A stretch of 11,808 nt of DNA from an uncultured Lachnospiraceae bacterium (lineage in GTDB: Bacteria; Bacillota; Clostridia; Lachnospirales; Lachnospiraceae), in NCBI GenBank assembly GCA_910583965.1, contig CAJUAE010000100.1, positions 1 through 11,808 of the forward strand. Direction: 5' to 3'. Below the pieces are notes generated by a model. The model searched no databases and had not been told where the DNA came from. It saw only the letters and a list, made by a program, of their open reading frames with translations. Below are positions 1 to 5,234 of this stretch, piece by piece (the stretch's first letter is position 1; each line of letters starts with the position of its first letter). Position numbers and translations under genes: made by a program.

Positions 1-64
1 TGCCCAAAAAGAGGTATTTTTTTCCATAGACACAAACTTTTTTACACTACCAATACAATGCAAA

Positions 65-97
65 AAATAAAAAGCTTAGATTTCCTAAGCTTTTTTA
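65..97 (-). terminator. Rho-independent terminator of tmRNA
   Basis: On the minus strand an 8-bp perfect stem (AAGCTTAG at 92-85 with CTAAGCTT at 79-72) has a 5-nt loop and is followed by a T-rich run (TTTTTATTTTTT). It begins a few bases after the tmRNA 3' end, so it is the natural terminator for ssrA. Confidence 0.88.
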
Positions 98-98
98 G

Positions 99-443
99 TG
101 GAGTAGACGGGAGTCGAACCCGTGTCCAAAAAACCATCCCATGTACTTCTACAGGTTTAGTTGATTTTTTCGGATATAATCCATTTCCCTTCTGAACAGG
201 AGAATCAACACTCCTATACAGTTAGTAGCTTCATAGTACGCCCACATACGCAAAGCTTTGTATGTGTCGTTTCCTACAAAATCGATGCCTGAATTCTAAT
301 GTGTAGGTGCACTAGGTCAGACAGCAGCTATTAAGCTGCGAATGCTAAATTATCTTCAGCGTTTAATTTTAATTTTGGATTTAACGTATACCTACGACCT
401 GCTTCTCCATCTTCAAATTCCCTGTCGAAACCTTTACTACCCC
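99..443 (-). ncRNA. ssrA: transfer-messenger RNA (tmRNA)
   Basis: tmRNA rescues ribosomes stalled on broken mRNAs and tags the unfinished protein for degradation. The 5' end reads GGGGTAG, followed by the conserved GGTTTCGACAGG. The 3' end carries a T-arm (CGGGTTCGACTCCCG) and CTACTCC, which closes a 7-bp acceptor stem with one G-U pair and discriminator A. The tag reading frame lies at 360-331: GCT GAA GAT AAT TTA GCA TTC GCA GCT TAA TAG, giving the tag (A)AEDNLAFAA, which matches the AxDN...AA pattern of clostridial tags. The acceptor is followed by CTA and not CCA, so the CCA tail is probably added after transcription. It sits between its own promoter (465-493) and terminator. The 345-nt length is normal for the family. 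The exact 5' end is inferred from acceptor pairing. Confidence 0.96.
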
Positions 444-464
444 TTGATTCATCAAGGTTAATTA

Positions 465-493
465 ATTTTATCAGTAAAAAGGCATTCTGTCAA
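465..493 (-). promoter_or_regulatory. Promoter of tmRNA gene
   Basis: On the minus strand the -35 box TTGACA (493-488) is separated by 17 nt from the -10 box TAAAAT (470-465), with TG one base before the -10. The expected start near 458 leaves a leader of about 15 nt before the mature tmRNA 5' end at 443, which RNase P would remove. Confidence 0.85.
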
Positions 494-522
494 GAATCAA
501 CAACCGATTTTTTACTATTCTT

Positions 523-552
523 TTGGACATAATTTCTAAAATCTGATATACT
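523..552 (+). promoter_or_regulatory. Promoter of thioesterase gene
   Basis: TTGGAC (523-528), an 18-nt spacer and TATACT (547-552), with an extended -10 TG at 544-545. The predicted start near 559 gives a 5' UTR of about 85 nt before the ATG at 644. It is divergent from the tmRNA promoter about 30 bp away. Confidence 0.65.
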
Positions 553-643
553 ATTTGTTGTAAAATAGGTTAAAATATATTTTAGACTTACAGTGCAATT
601 ATTTTTCTACAATTCTTTATCTTCAGAAAGAAGGATAATCATA

Positions 644-1045
644 ATGAATTATGACGAAATAAAAAATCATTTTTATGGCACATTAGGTTTTATACAATTG
701 CTTGATATGAGAATCACAGAGCTCTCGGAAGGTTACTGCAAGGGAGAGATGCCCTTAAGACCTGAAATACTCAATCCTTTAGGAACCGTACACGGTGGTT
801 GCACTTTTGCTTTGGCTGACACCATTGGAGGCAGCGCTGCCCTTACACACGGAAAGAGTGTTGTGACAGTCAACAGTAATATTCATTATCTGGCACCTGC
901 ATGTAATACAGAAAAGCTTATTGCCGAAGCAAAAGAAATAAAATATGGTTCCTCCATCGCTGTCTATGAGGTAAATGTTTACAAAGCAGATGGTACTATG
1001 GTCGCCGCCTCCACACAATCCTATTTCGTTTTTCAAAATAAATAA
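644..1045 (+). CDS. PaaI-family hotdog-fold acyl-CoA thioesterase
   Basis: A 133-residue single hotdog domain. The signature is the stretch from residue 44 to about 63, NPLGTVHGG followed by ALADTIGG. In PaaI-type thioesterases this region carries the acyl-CoA-binding HGG turn and a catalytic Asp, probably D59 here. Such enzymes hydrolyse aryl- or acyl-CoA thioesters in the cytoplasm, often to release trapped CoA. I chose the ATG at 644 because AAGGA lies 8 nt upstream. An upstream in-frame GTG at 593 has no Shine-Dalgarno site and would add a 17-residue non-conserved tail. The gene converges on a phenylacetate-CoA ligase-like gene, so a link to aryl-CoA metabolism is plausible but inferred. 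Substrate specificity cannot be read from the sequence. Confidence 0.9.
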   Translation: MNYDEIKNHFYGTLGFIQLLDMRITELSEGYCKGEMPLRPEILNPLGTVHGGCTFALADTIGGSAALTHGKSVVTVNSNIHYLAPACNTEKLIAEAKEIKYGSSIAVYEVNVYKADGTMVAASTQSYFVFQNK

Positions 1046-1120
1046 CTTATAACATCACACCATACTTAATTATTTTGTATGTTTACAAAACGAATATCTA
1101 CAAAAAGGTAATACAATTAT

Positions 1121-1189
1121 AATGTTACTGTTTCCGCCCACAATGCACAAGATTCTCTTAAATGCAGTTAGAACGTAAACAGTAACATT
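1121..1189. repeat. Intergenic inverted repeat between convergent genes
   Basis: A perfect 13-bp inverted repeat (AATGTTACTGTTT at 1121-1133, AAACAGTAACATT at 1177-1189) encloses 43 nt. Inside it a smaller hairpin can form: TGCA and AAGA pair with TCTT and TGCA around 1143-1166. It lies in the 226-nt gap where the thioesterase and paaK transcripts converge. It has no good T-tract, so a terminator role is uncertain. Its stem core resembles that of the repeat at 2806-2838 on the other side of paaK. Confidence 0.7.
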
Positions 1190-1271
1190 GTAGTGCCAGT
1201 GTCACTTTCTCTTTACTTCTGATGAAAATGCACTCTTTTTTAGTAGTCATTCACCCAATCTGAACACAAAA

Positions 1272-2579
1272 TTATTTATTATACAGATTTCTCTTATCCA
1301 CCACACGCACTGCCTTGCCTTCACTTCTAGTAATCGTTTTGGGCTCAATAATTTTTACATCTACTTTAATTCCAAGCATTGATTTTAGACCAGCCACAAT
1401 TGCTTTCTCTCCTTGAGCAGTATTAAACTCTGTATCCGCTGCCATCTCTGGAGTCTTTTCCACCTGAACCTCAATGGTATCATTATTGCCAATACGATCT
1501 ACCAAAATCTGATAATTTGCCTCATAACCTTTGTTTAGTAATACAGCTTCTATTTGTGATGGCCATACATTCACGCCTTTTACAACCATCATATCATCAC
1601 TTCTTCCCATAGGCTTATGCATACGAATATGAGTTCTTCCACAAGAACATTTTTTTCTTGTCAGATAACAGAGGTCACGTGTGCGATATCTTAAAAGAGG
1701 GAAGGCTTTTTTTGTAATACAAGTAAATACCAATTCTCCAACCTCACCTTCCGGTAATACCTCACCTGTATCAGGATTAATAATCTCTGGAATAAAATGG
1801 TCTTCCTGAACATGCATTCCTTGTTGTTCCTCACACTCAAAGGACACACCTGGGCCTGAAATTTCCGTAAGTCCATAAATATCATACGCTTTAATTCCAA
1901 GTGACTTTTCAATACTTTTACGCATCTCCTCTGTCCACGGTTCCGCGCCAAATATTCCCGCTTTCAATTTAATTTTGTCCCGAAGCCCTCTCTCATTTAT
2001 TGCTTCCCCAAGATTTGCAGCATAAGAAGGGGTACAACAAAGAATAGTGGAACCAAGGTCTGTCATAAACTGAAGTTGACGTTCAGTATTTCCTGATGAC
2101 ATTGGGAGTGTTAAACAGCCTACTTTGTGCGAACCGCCATTCAAACCTGGACCACCTGTAAAAAGACCATAACCATAACATACATGGCATACATCATCCT
2201 TTGTGCCTCCTGCTGCTACAATCGCTCTCGCACAACATTCCTCCCACACATCAATGTCTTCCTGTGTATAAAATGCAACTACACGGCGACCTGTTGTACC
2301 ACTTGTCGATTGAATGCGCACACATTCTGATAAAGGTACTCCTAAAAGCCCATATGGATACTGATCGCGCAAATCATCTTTGCTGATAAAAGGAAGCTTA
2401 TGTAAATCCTCAATGCCCTTTATATCCTCTGGTTTTACACCTATTTCATCCATTTTTTCCCGATAAAATTTTACATTGTCATACACATATTTTACCTGAC
2501 AAACCAACCGCTCACTTTGTAGCGTCTGAATCTGCTCCACAGGCATCGTTTCAATTTCCGGTTGAAAATACTTTTCCAT
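1272..2579 (-). CDS. paaK: Phenylacetate-CoA ligase (PaaK-type AMP-forming ligase)
   Basis: A 435-residue ANL-superfamily enzyme of normal PaaK length. It would activate phenylacetate or another aryl acid with ATP and CoA to the acyl-CoA, through an acyl-adenylate, in the cytoplasm. Visible motifs are the P-loop STSGTTGRR (91-99), FGAEPW (210-215), YGLTEISGPG (235-244), RTRDL (299-303), a CSCGRT cysteine cluster (311-316), GRSDDM..KGVNVWP (325-340) and the C-terminal TRSEGKAVRV (417-426), with the invariant Lys of PaaK enzymes probably K422. The ATG at 2577-2579 has AAGGAG about 10 nt upstream. It stands alone on this strand, without indolepyruvate oxidoreductase or other paa genes in view. 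In gut Clostridia such enzymes are usually linked to amino-acid-derived aryl acids. The exact substrate is unknown. Confidence 0.92.
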   Translation of the reverse strand: MEKYFQPEIETMPVEQIQTLQSERLVCQVKYVYDNVKFYREKMDEIGVKPEDIKGIEDLHKLPFISKDDLRDQYPYGLLGVPLSECVRIQSTSGTTGRRVVAFYTQEDIDVWEECCARAIVAAGGTKDDVCHVCYGYGLFTGGPGLNGGSHKVGCLTLPMSSGNTERQLQFMTDLGSTILCCTPSYAANLGEAINERGLRDKIKLKAGIFGAEPWTEEMRKSIEKSLGIKAYDIYGLTEISGPGVSFECEEQQGMHVQEDHFIPEIINPDTGEVLPEGEVGELVFTCITKKAFPLLRYRTRDLCYLTRKKCSCGRTHIRMHKPMGRSDDMMVVKGVNVWPSQIEAVLLNKGYEANYQILVDRIGNNDTIEVQVEKTPEMAADTEFNTAQGEKAIVAGLKSMLGIKVDVKIIEPKTITRSEGKAVRVVDKRNLYNK

Positions 2580-2617
2580 TAAAAATTCTCCTTCGCTTTA
2601 ATCTTTTAAAGTAATGC

Positions 2618-2646
2618 ACTATTAAAGTTTATCACACTTTTGTCAA
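2618..2646 (-). promoter_or_regulatory. Candidate promoter of paaK
   Basis: On the minus strand a perfect TTGACA (2646-2641), a 17-nt spacer and a weak -10, AATAGT (2623-2618). It lies about 40 nt upstream of the paaK start. The weak -10 lowers confidence. Confidence 0.5.
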
Positions 2647-2747
2647 AATGTTAATATATTTTTATAATTAATATCCTCATGGTATTCGCCAAATGTCCAT
2701 TTTATAGTCGCTTGGTTTATTACTCGCAAGAATAAAAAGAGACTATC

Positions 2748-2764
2748 TCATGAAAATTTCATGA
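2748..2764. repeat. Perfect palindrome upstream of paaK
   Basis: TCATGAAA (2748-2755) and TTTCATGA (2757-2764) form an 8-bp inverted repeat with a 1-nt centre. On the minus strand it is followed by a short GAGA/TCTC hairpin and TTTTTATT at about 2745-2730. The pair could end rplT transcription or serve as a dyad binding site. The sequence does not decide between these. Confidence 0.5.
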
Positions 2765-2777
2765 TGATAACCCCTTT

Positions 2778-2930
2778 CTGCGCATTCCTTATTATCAACT
2801 ATACAGTTACTATTTACACGGGAACCGCTCATAGTAACAGTTCAAAGCGATATGCAAAGTTCTGCTGTGTAAAATCGCCTCTCATATTTTAATCATGTTC
2901 TTTACGGAATGCGCAGTACATACGCATTCC
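2778..2930. repeat. Nested inverted-repeat element between rplT and paaK
   Basis: An 11-bp perfect inverted repeat (CTGCGCATTCC at 2778-2788, GGAATGCGCAG at 2906-2916) closes about 140 nt. Inside lies a second stem, GTTACTAT (2806-2813) with ATAGTAAC (2831-2838), and a GCGAT/ATCGC stem. A third copy of the arm, CGCATTCC at 2923-2930, can pair with GGAATGCG at 2906-2913. The middle arm therefore has two exclusive partners. It fills most of the 370-nt gap between rplT and paaK, where I see no coding region. Confidence 0.75.
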
Positions 2931-2949
2931 TAACCCATGAAAAGTATCA

Positions 2950-3303
2950 CTATGCATTCTGCTTTGCAAGTTCTGCAAGTGTCTTGAAACCTTCTGCATC
3001 ATTTACAGCTAACTCTGCAAGCATCTTTCTGTTAATGTCAACTCCTGCAACCTTTAATCCATGCATCATCTTGCTGTAAGACAAACCATTTAACCTTGCA
3101 GCTGCATTGATACGTGCAATCCAGAGTTGTCTAAACTGACGCTTTCTCTCTTTTCTACCTGCATAAGAGGAAGCTAATGCTCTCATAACGGACTGCTTTG
3201 CCACTCTATACTGCTTCGATCTTGCTCCTCTGTATCCCTTTGCAAGCTTCAAAACTCTATTATGCTTCTTTCTTGCGTTTAAACCGCCTTTAATTCTTGC
3301 CAT
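2950..3303 (-). CDS. rplT: 50S ribosomal protein L20 (bL20)
   Basis: 117 residues, the normal length for L20, and very basic in the N-terminal half. The family start MARIKGG, the KGYRGARSKQYRVAKQ segment (about 22-37) and the RQLWIARINAAARLNGLSYS segment (about 58-77) are all present. L20 binds 23S rRNA early in large-subunit assembly. In Firmicutes it also represses its own operon through the infC leader. It is the last gene of infC-rpmI-rplT, 39 nt after rpmI, with an AGGAGGA ribosome site ahead of the ATG. No odd residues were seen. Confidence 0.98.
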   Translation of the reverse strand: MARIKGGLNARKKHNRVLKLAKGYRGARSKQYRVAKQSVMRALASSYAGRKERKRQFRQLWIARINAAARLNGLSYSKMMHGLKVAGVDINRKMLAELAVNDAEGFKTLAELAKQNA

Positions 3304-3342
3304 TTCTTAAATCCTCCTAACAAATAATCACATCACCGCTTC

Positions 3343-3540
3343 TTACAAATACGGTAAAATCTTTTTCATATTCTTAACATTGGTTGCATCTGTAATTGCA
3401 GCCTTTCTGAGATTTCTCTTTCTCTTTGTGGTCTTCTTTGTCAAGATATGGCTCTTATAAGCTTTCGCTCTCTTTAACTTACCTGTTCCTGTCACTTTAA
3501 AGCGCTTTGCAGCTGCTCTGCTGGTTTTCATTTTTGGCAT
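3343..3540 (-). CDS. rpmI: 50S ribosomal protein L35 (bL35)
   Basis: 65 residues and strongly basic, with the family signature MPKMKTSRAAAKRFKVTGTG at the start and the KKTTKRKRNLR segment (about 35-45). It is a large-subunit protein that packs against rRNA. The ATG has AGGAGG 7-8 nt upstream. It is the middle gene of the infC operon, 74 nt after infC, and is almost certainly co-transcribed with infC and rplT. Confidence 0.98.
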   Translation of the reverse strand: MPKMKTSRAAAKRFKVTGTGKLKRAKAYKSHILTKKTTKRKRNLRKAAITDATNVKNMKKILPYL

Positions 3541-3596
3541 AACTGTTTCCTCCTATACTTCAATATTACCTCTATCTTTTAACTGACCCAAGCAGT

Positions 3597-3611
3597 GTTA
3601 TCTCTGATAAC
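3597..3611 (-). other. Small intercistronic hairpin, infC-rpmI
   Basis: GTTATC, a 3-nt loop and GATAAC form a perfect 6-bp hairpin starting 3 nt after the infC stop codon. There is no T-tract, so it is not a terminator. It may protect the message end or separate translation of infC from rpmI. The role is inferred. Confidence 0.45.
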
Positions 3612-3614
3612 CGC

Positions 3615-4121
3615 TTATCGTTTCTCAGCTAAAAACATTGTCATGCTTCTTCCTTCTACCTTTGGCTCTTTTTCAACTACCGCGATATCATTTAAGCTCT
3701 CGCCAAATTCTACTAGGATATGTTTACTGTTTTGCATGTGAGCCATCTCTCGCCCTCTAAATCGCAATGTCACTTTTACTTTGTCGCCTTTCGTAAGAAA
3801 TTTTCGGGCAGCATTTATCTTCGTGTTCAAGTCATTAGTGTCAATATTTGGAGATAAACGAATCTCTTTCACGTCAATTATTTTCTGCTTCTTCTTTGCT
3901 TCCTTCTCTTTTCTTGTCTGTTCATACTTGAACTTCCCATAATCAACAATCTTACACACAGGCGGCTTTGCCGTGGGCGCTATCTTCACAAGATCGACTC
4001 CTGCTTCCTCTGCCAATCTCATGGCTTCCCTGGAAGACATAATGCCAAGCTGTGCCCCATCCTCACCAATCACGCGTACCTCTCTGTCCCTAATTTGTTC
4101 GTTAATCATTAAATCGCTAAT
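3615..4121 (-). CDS. infC: Translation initiation factor IF-3, ATT start
   Basis: IF-3 binds the 30S subunit, keeps 50S off and checks the start codon. The N-domain covers roughly residues 4-80 (MINEQIRDREVRVIGEDG, then CKIVDYGKFKYEQ) and the C-domain roughly 88-168 (ending VTLRFRGREMAH to MTMFLAEKR). I place the start at ATT (4121-4119), four codons before the first ATG (4109-4107). GGAGG (4135-4131) is 9 nt from the ATT but 21 nt from the ATG, and the extra residues restore the ISxDLMxNEQIR pattern of Firmicutes IF-3. This gives 168 residues. AUU starts are known for infC and let IF-3 repress its own translation. It is the first gene of the operon, behind an attenuator leader. Confidence 0.96.
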   Translation of the reverse strand: MSDLMINEQIRDREVRVIGEDGAQLGIMSSREAMRLAEEAGVDLVKIAPTAKPPVCKIVDYGKFKYEQTRKEKEAKKKQKIIDVKEIRLSPNIDTNDLNTKINAARKFLTKGDKVKVTLRFRGREMAHMQNSKHILVEFGESLNDIAVVEKEPKVEGRSMTMFLAEKR

Positions 4122-4130
4122 AACCTTACA

Positions 4131-4135
4131 CCTCC
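4131..4135 (-). promoter_or_regulatory. Ribosome binding site deciding the infC ATT start
   Basis: GGAGG on the minus strand, 9 nt before the ATT at 4121-4119. The nearest ATG lies too far downstream (21 nt) to be served by it. Confidence 0.85.
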
Positions 4136-4159
4136 ATAAAATAAATCATAAGAAAATAT

Positions 4160-4246
4160 TTAACAATCGAGAGGGAAAGTTTATTTTCCCTGCTCACCAT
4201 GCTAGGCACTCGTCAACTTTGTTGACATTCTTCCTTTGTGTGCCCA
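4160..4246 (-). other. Structured module in infC leader (copy 1)
   Basis: On the minus strand, GGGCAC (4245-4240) pairs with GTGCCT (4209-4204), with one G-U pair, around the hairpin GTCAAC-AAA-GTTGAC (4226-4212). A GAGCA block (4195-4191) follows, then a GGGAAA/TTTCCC stem and CTCGATTG (4171-4164). The order and sequence blocks match the element at 11709-11801 on the same strand. It lies between the leader terminator and the infC ribosome site, so it would be in the mature infC mRNA. The function is unknown. Confidence 0.65.
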
Positions 4247-4250
4247 TGCA

Positions 4251-4285
4251 CATAAAAAGTGGATAACCGCAAGATTATCCACTTT
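4251..4285 (-). terminator. Attenuator terminator in the infC leader
   Basis: On the minus strand AAAGTGGATAA (4285-4275) pairs perfectly with TTATCCACTTT (4266-4256), extendable by two more pairs to a TTGC loop. The stem runs into TTTTTATG. It lies about 135 nt upstream of the infC start inside the transcribed leader, so it can terminate the operon prematurely. The T-tract is short. Confidence 0.78.
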
Positions 4286-4286
4286 A

Positions 4287-4419
4287 CTTTTATTTTCATC
4301 CAATATATGCGCAAAAACACACTAGAATAAAATCAAAAATATAAACGCCTATAAGCCTAATCGCCATAGGGTGAGAGTGGATACTCTGCTTTCCTGTATC
4401 TGTTTAAGCTACCTCAAAC
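4287..4419 (-). promoter_or_regulatory. infC operon leader with antiterminator (L20-leader-like)
   Basis: This is transcribed from the promoter at 4426-4454. The segment TATCCACT (minus, 4383-4376) duplicates part of the terminator 3' arm and is complementary to the 5' arm AGTGGATA (4283-4276), so it can form a competing antiterminator. The same segment can also fold locally as AGAGT-ATCC-ACTCT. In B. subtilis the infC operon is controlled by L20-induced transcription attenuation in such a leader. The L20-binding fold itself is not proved here. Confidence 0.7.
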
Positions 4420-4425
4420 ATTAAT

Positions 4426-4454
4426 ACTTTATCACAGTATTTACTCTCTGTCAA
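4426..4454 (-). promoter_or_regulatory. Promoter of infC-rpmI-rplT operon
   Basis: On the minus strand TTGACA (4454-4449), a 17-nt spacer and TAAAGT (4431-4426), with TG one base before the -10. The expected start is near 4419. It begins 18 nt downstream of the DUF1540 stop codon. Confidence 0.85.
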
Positions 4455-4471
4455 TTATTTTTTTGATTTTA

Positions 4472-4786
4472 TTATTTCTCACGGAAAGTTGCACAAAGTG
4501 TCTCTCCGCTTGTGCCTGCATGATTTCCCTTGATATCAACATGCTCTGCACTACAGCGATAATCTGTATTGTATACGCACTTTACTGCCTCACAGTCAAT
4601 ACTAATGTGCTGACTTGGATGCGAAACAGCACTTGTAAAGCTATCGCCCCTTCTTTTATGGAAACTCTCACAGCAGGTGTCTTCACAGTCACAAGAATGC
4701 TTACCACCTACCATAATATCGCCTTTACAACAACAATGGTCTTTGTTATAGGTACAATCACATACTCCACAGGTTAATTCAGCCAT
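4472..4786 (-). CDS. Tandem DUF1540 cysteine-rich protein
   Basis: 104 residues with two copies of the DUF1540 pattern. The first copy (about 4-43) starts TCGVCDCTYNKDHCC and ends DTCCESF. The second (about 63-102) starts DCEAVKCVYNTDYRC and ends ETLCATF. Each has the spaced cysteines, the YN pair and the final T/C-x-F seen in this family, which suggests small metal- or disulfide-stabilised modules. The biochemical role of DUF1540 is not established. There is no signal peptide or membrane segment. The ATG has AGGAGGG about 7 nt upstream. It is transcribed alone, between thrS and the infC promoter, with a palindromic site upstream (4826-4852). Confidence 0.9.
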   Translation of the reverse strand: MAELTCGVCDCTYNKDHCCCKGDIMVGGKHSCDCEDTCCESFHKRRGDSFTSAVSHPSQHISIDCEAVKCVYNTDYRCSAEHVDIKGNHAGTSGETLCATFREK

Positions 4787-4825
4787 AATAATTCCCTCCT
4801 ATTTTGTCACACCTTTAGCTCTATA

Positions 4826-4852
4826 TTTTGACAGTATTAGCTACTATCAAAA
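4826..4852 (-). promoter_or_regulatory. Palindromic operator-like site upstream of the DUF1540 gene
   Basis: TTTTGACAGTA (4826-4836) and TACTATCAAAA (4842-4852) form an 11-nt inverted repeat with one mismatch and a 5-nt centre, about 40 nt upstream of the start codon. It overlaps a weak possible promoter on the minus strand (TTGATA at 4850-4845). Spacing and symmetry suit a dimeric repressor, but no regulator is identified. Confidence 0.5.
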
Positions 4853-5234
4853 ATGCCTCGGAACGATTCAAGTAATTCTAGTGCAATGAAAATTAAGTAA
4901 CTGCTACCTTAACTTATCTAATTGTTCCTCTACAGCGTTGTTGTCAATCACCATAGCACCGCTACGATTCCTTCTACCTTTCATAGAAAACAATCATTCT
5001 GCGTCATCTTAATTTCTATTGTACTAGCTACACAGTTCCTTACGGTTAGTATGGCTGATTTCATTCTGCGTTATTCTTATTTTTATTGATTATCATAACA
5101 GAAAATTATCTTACAATTTCTTTAAGAGACTTATATCTCAAAAAACGTTGTCTTTTGCGTGTTTCTCATGTAAAAAATACTTCTTAGGCAGTGTCTTTTA
5201 CTGGTTTAAAAATATTTTTCTTTTCACGTGATTC
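4853..5234. other. Gene-poor interval downstream of thrS
   Basis: About 380 nt without a supported gene. It holds an imperfect direct repeat, TCATTCTGCGT..., at 4994-5021 and 5061-5088 (23 of 28 bases the same). It also holds a possible 26-codon minus-strand reading frame (4984-4904, starting MKGRRNRSGAMVIDNN) that lacks a ribosome site. I see no convincing terminator for thrS. The repeats suggest decayed or repetitive intergenic DNA. Confidence 0.5.

Noticed and set aside
593..643. GTG start adding 17 residues to the thioesterase
   Set aside because: There is no Shine-Dalgarno site before it and the added residues are outside the hotdog family. The ATG at 644 has AAGGA at good spacing.
1073..1090. 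Terminator after the thioesterase gene (TTTTGTA/TACAAAA hairpin)
   Set aside because: The stem is A+T-only and 7 bp, and is not followed by a T-run on either strand.
4463..4777. Long plus-strand reading frame opposite the DUF1540 gene
   Set aside because: It mirrors the DUF1540 frame, has no ribosome site and no recognisable domain. The minus-strand product has clear repeated cysteine motifs.
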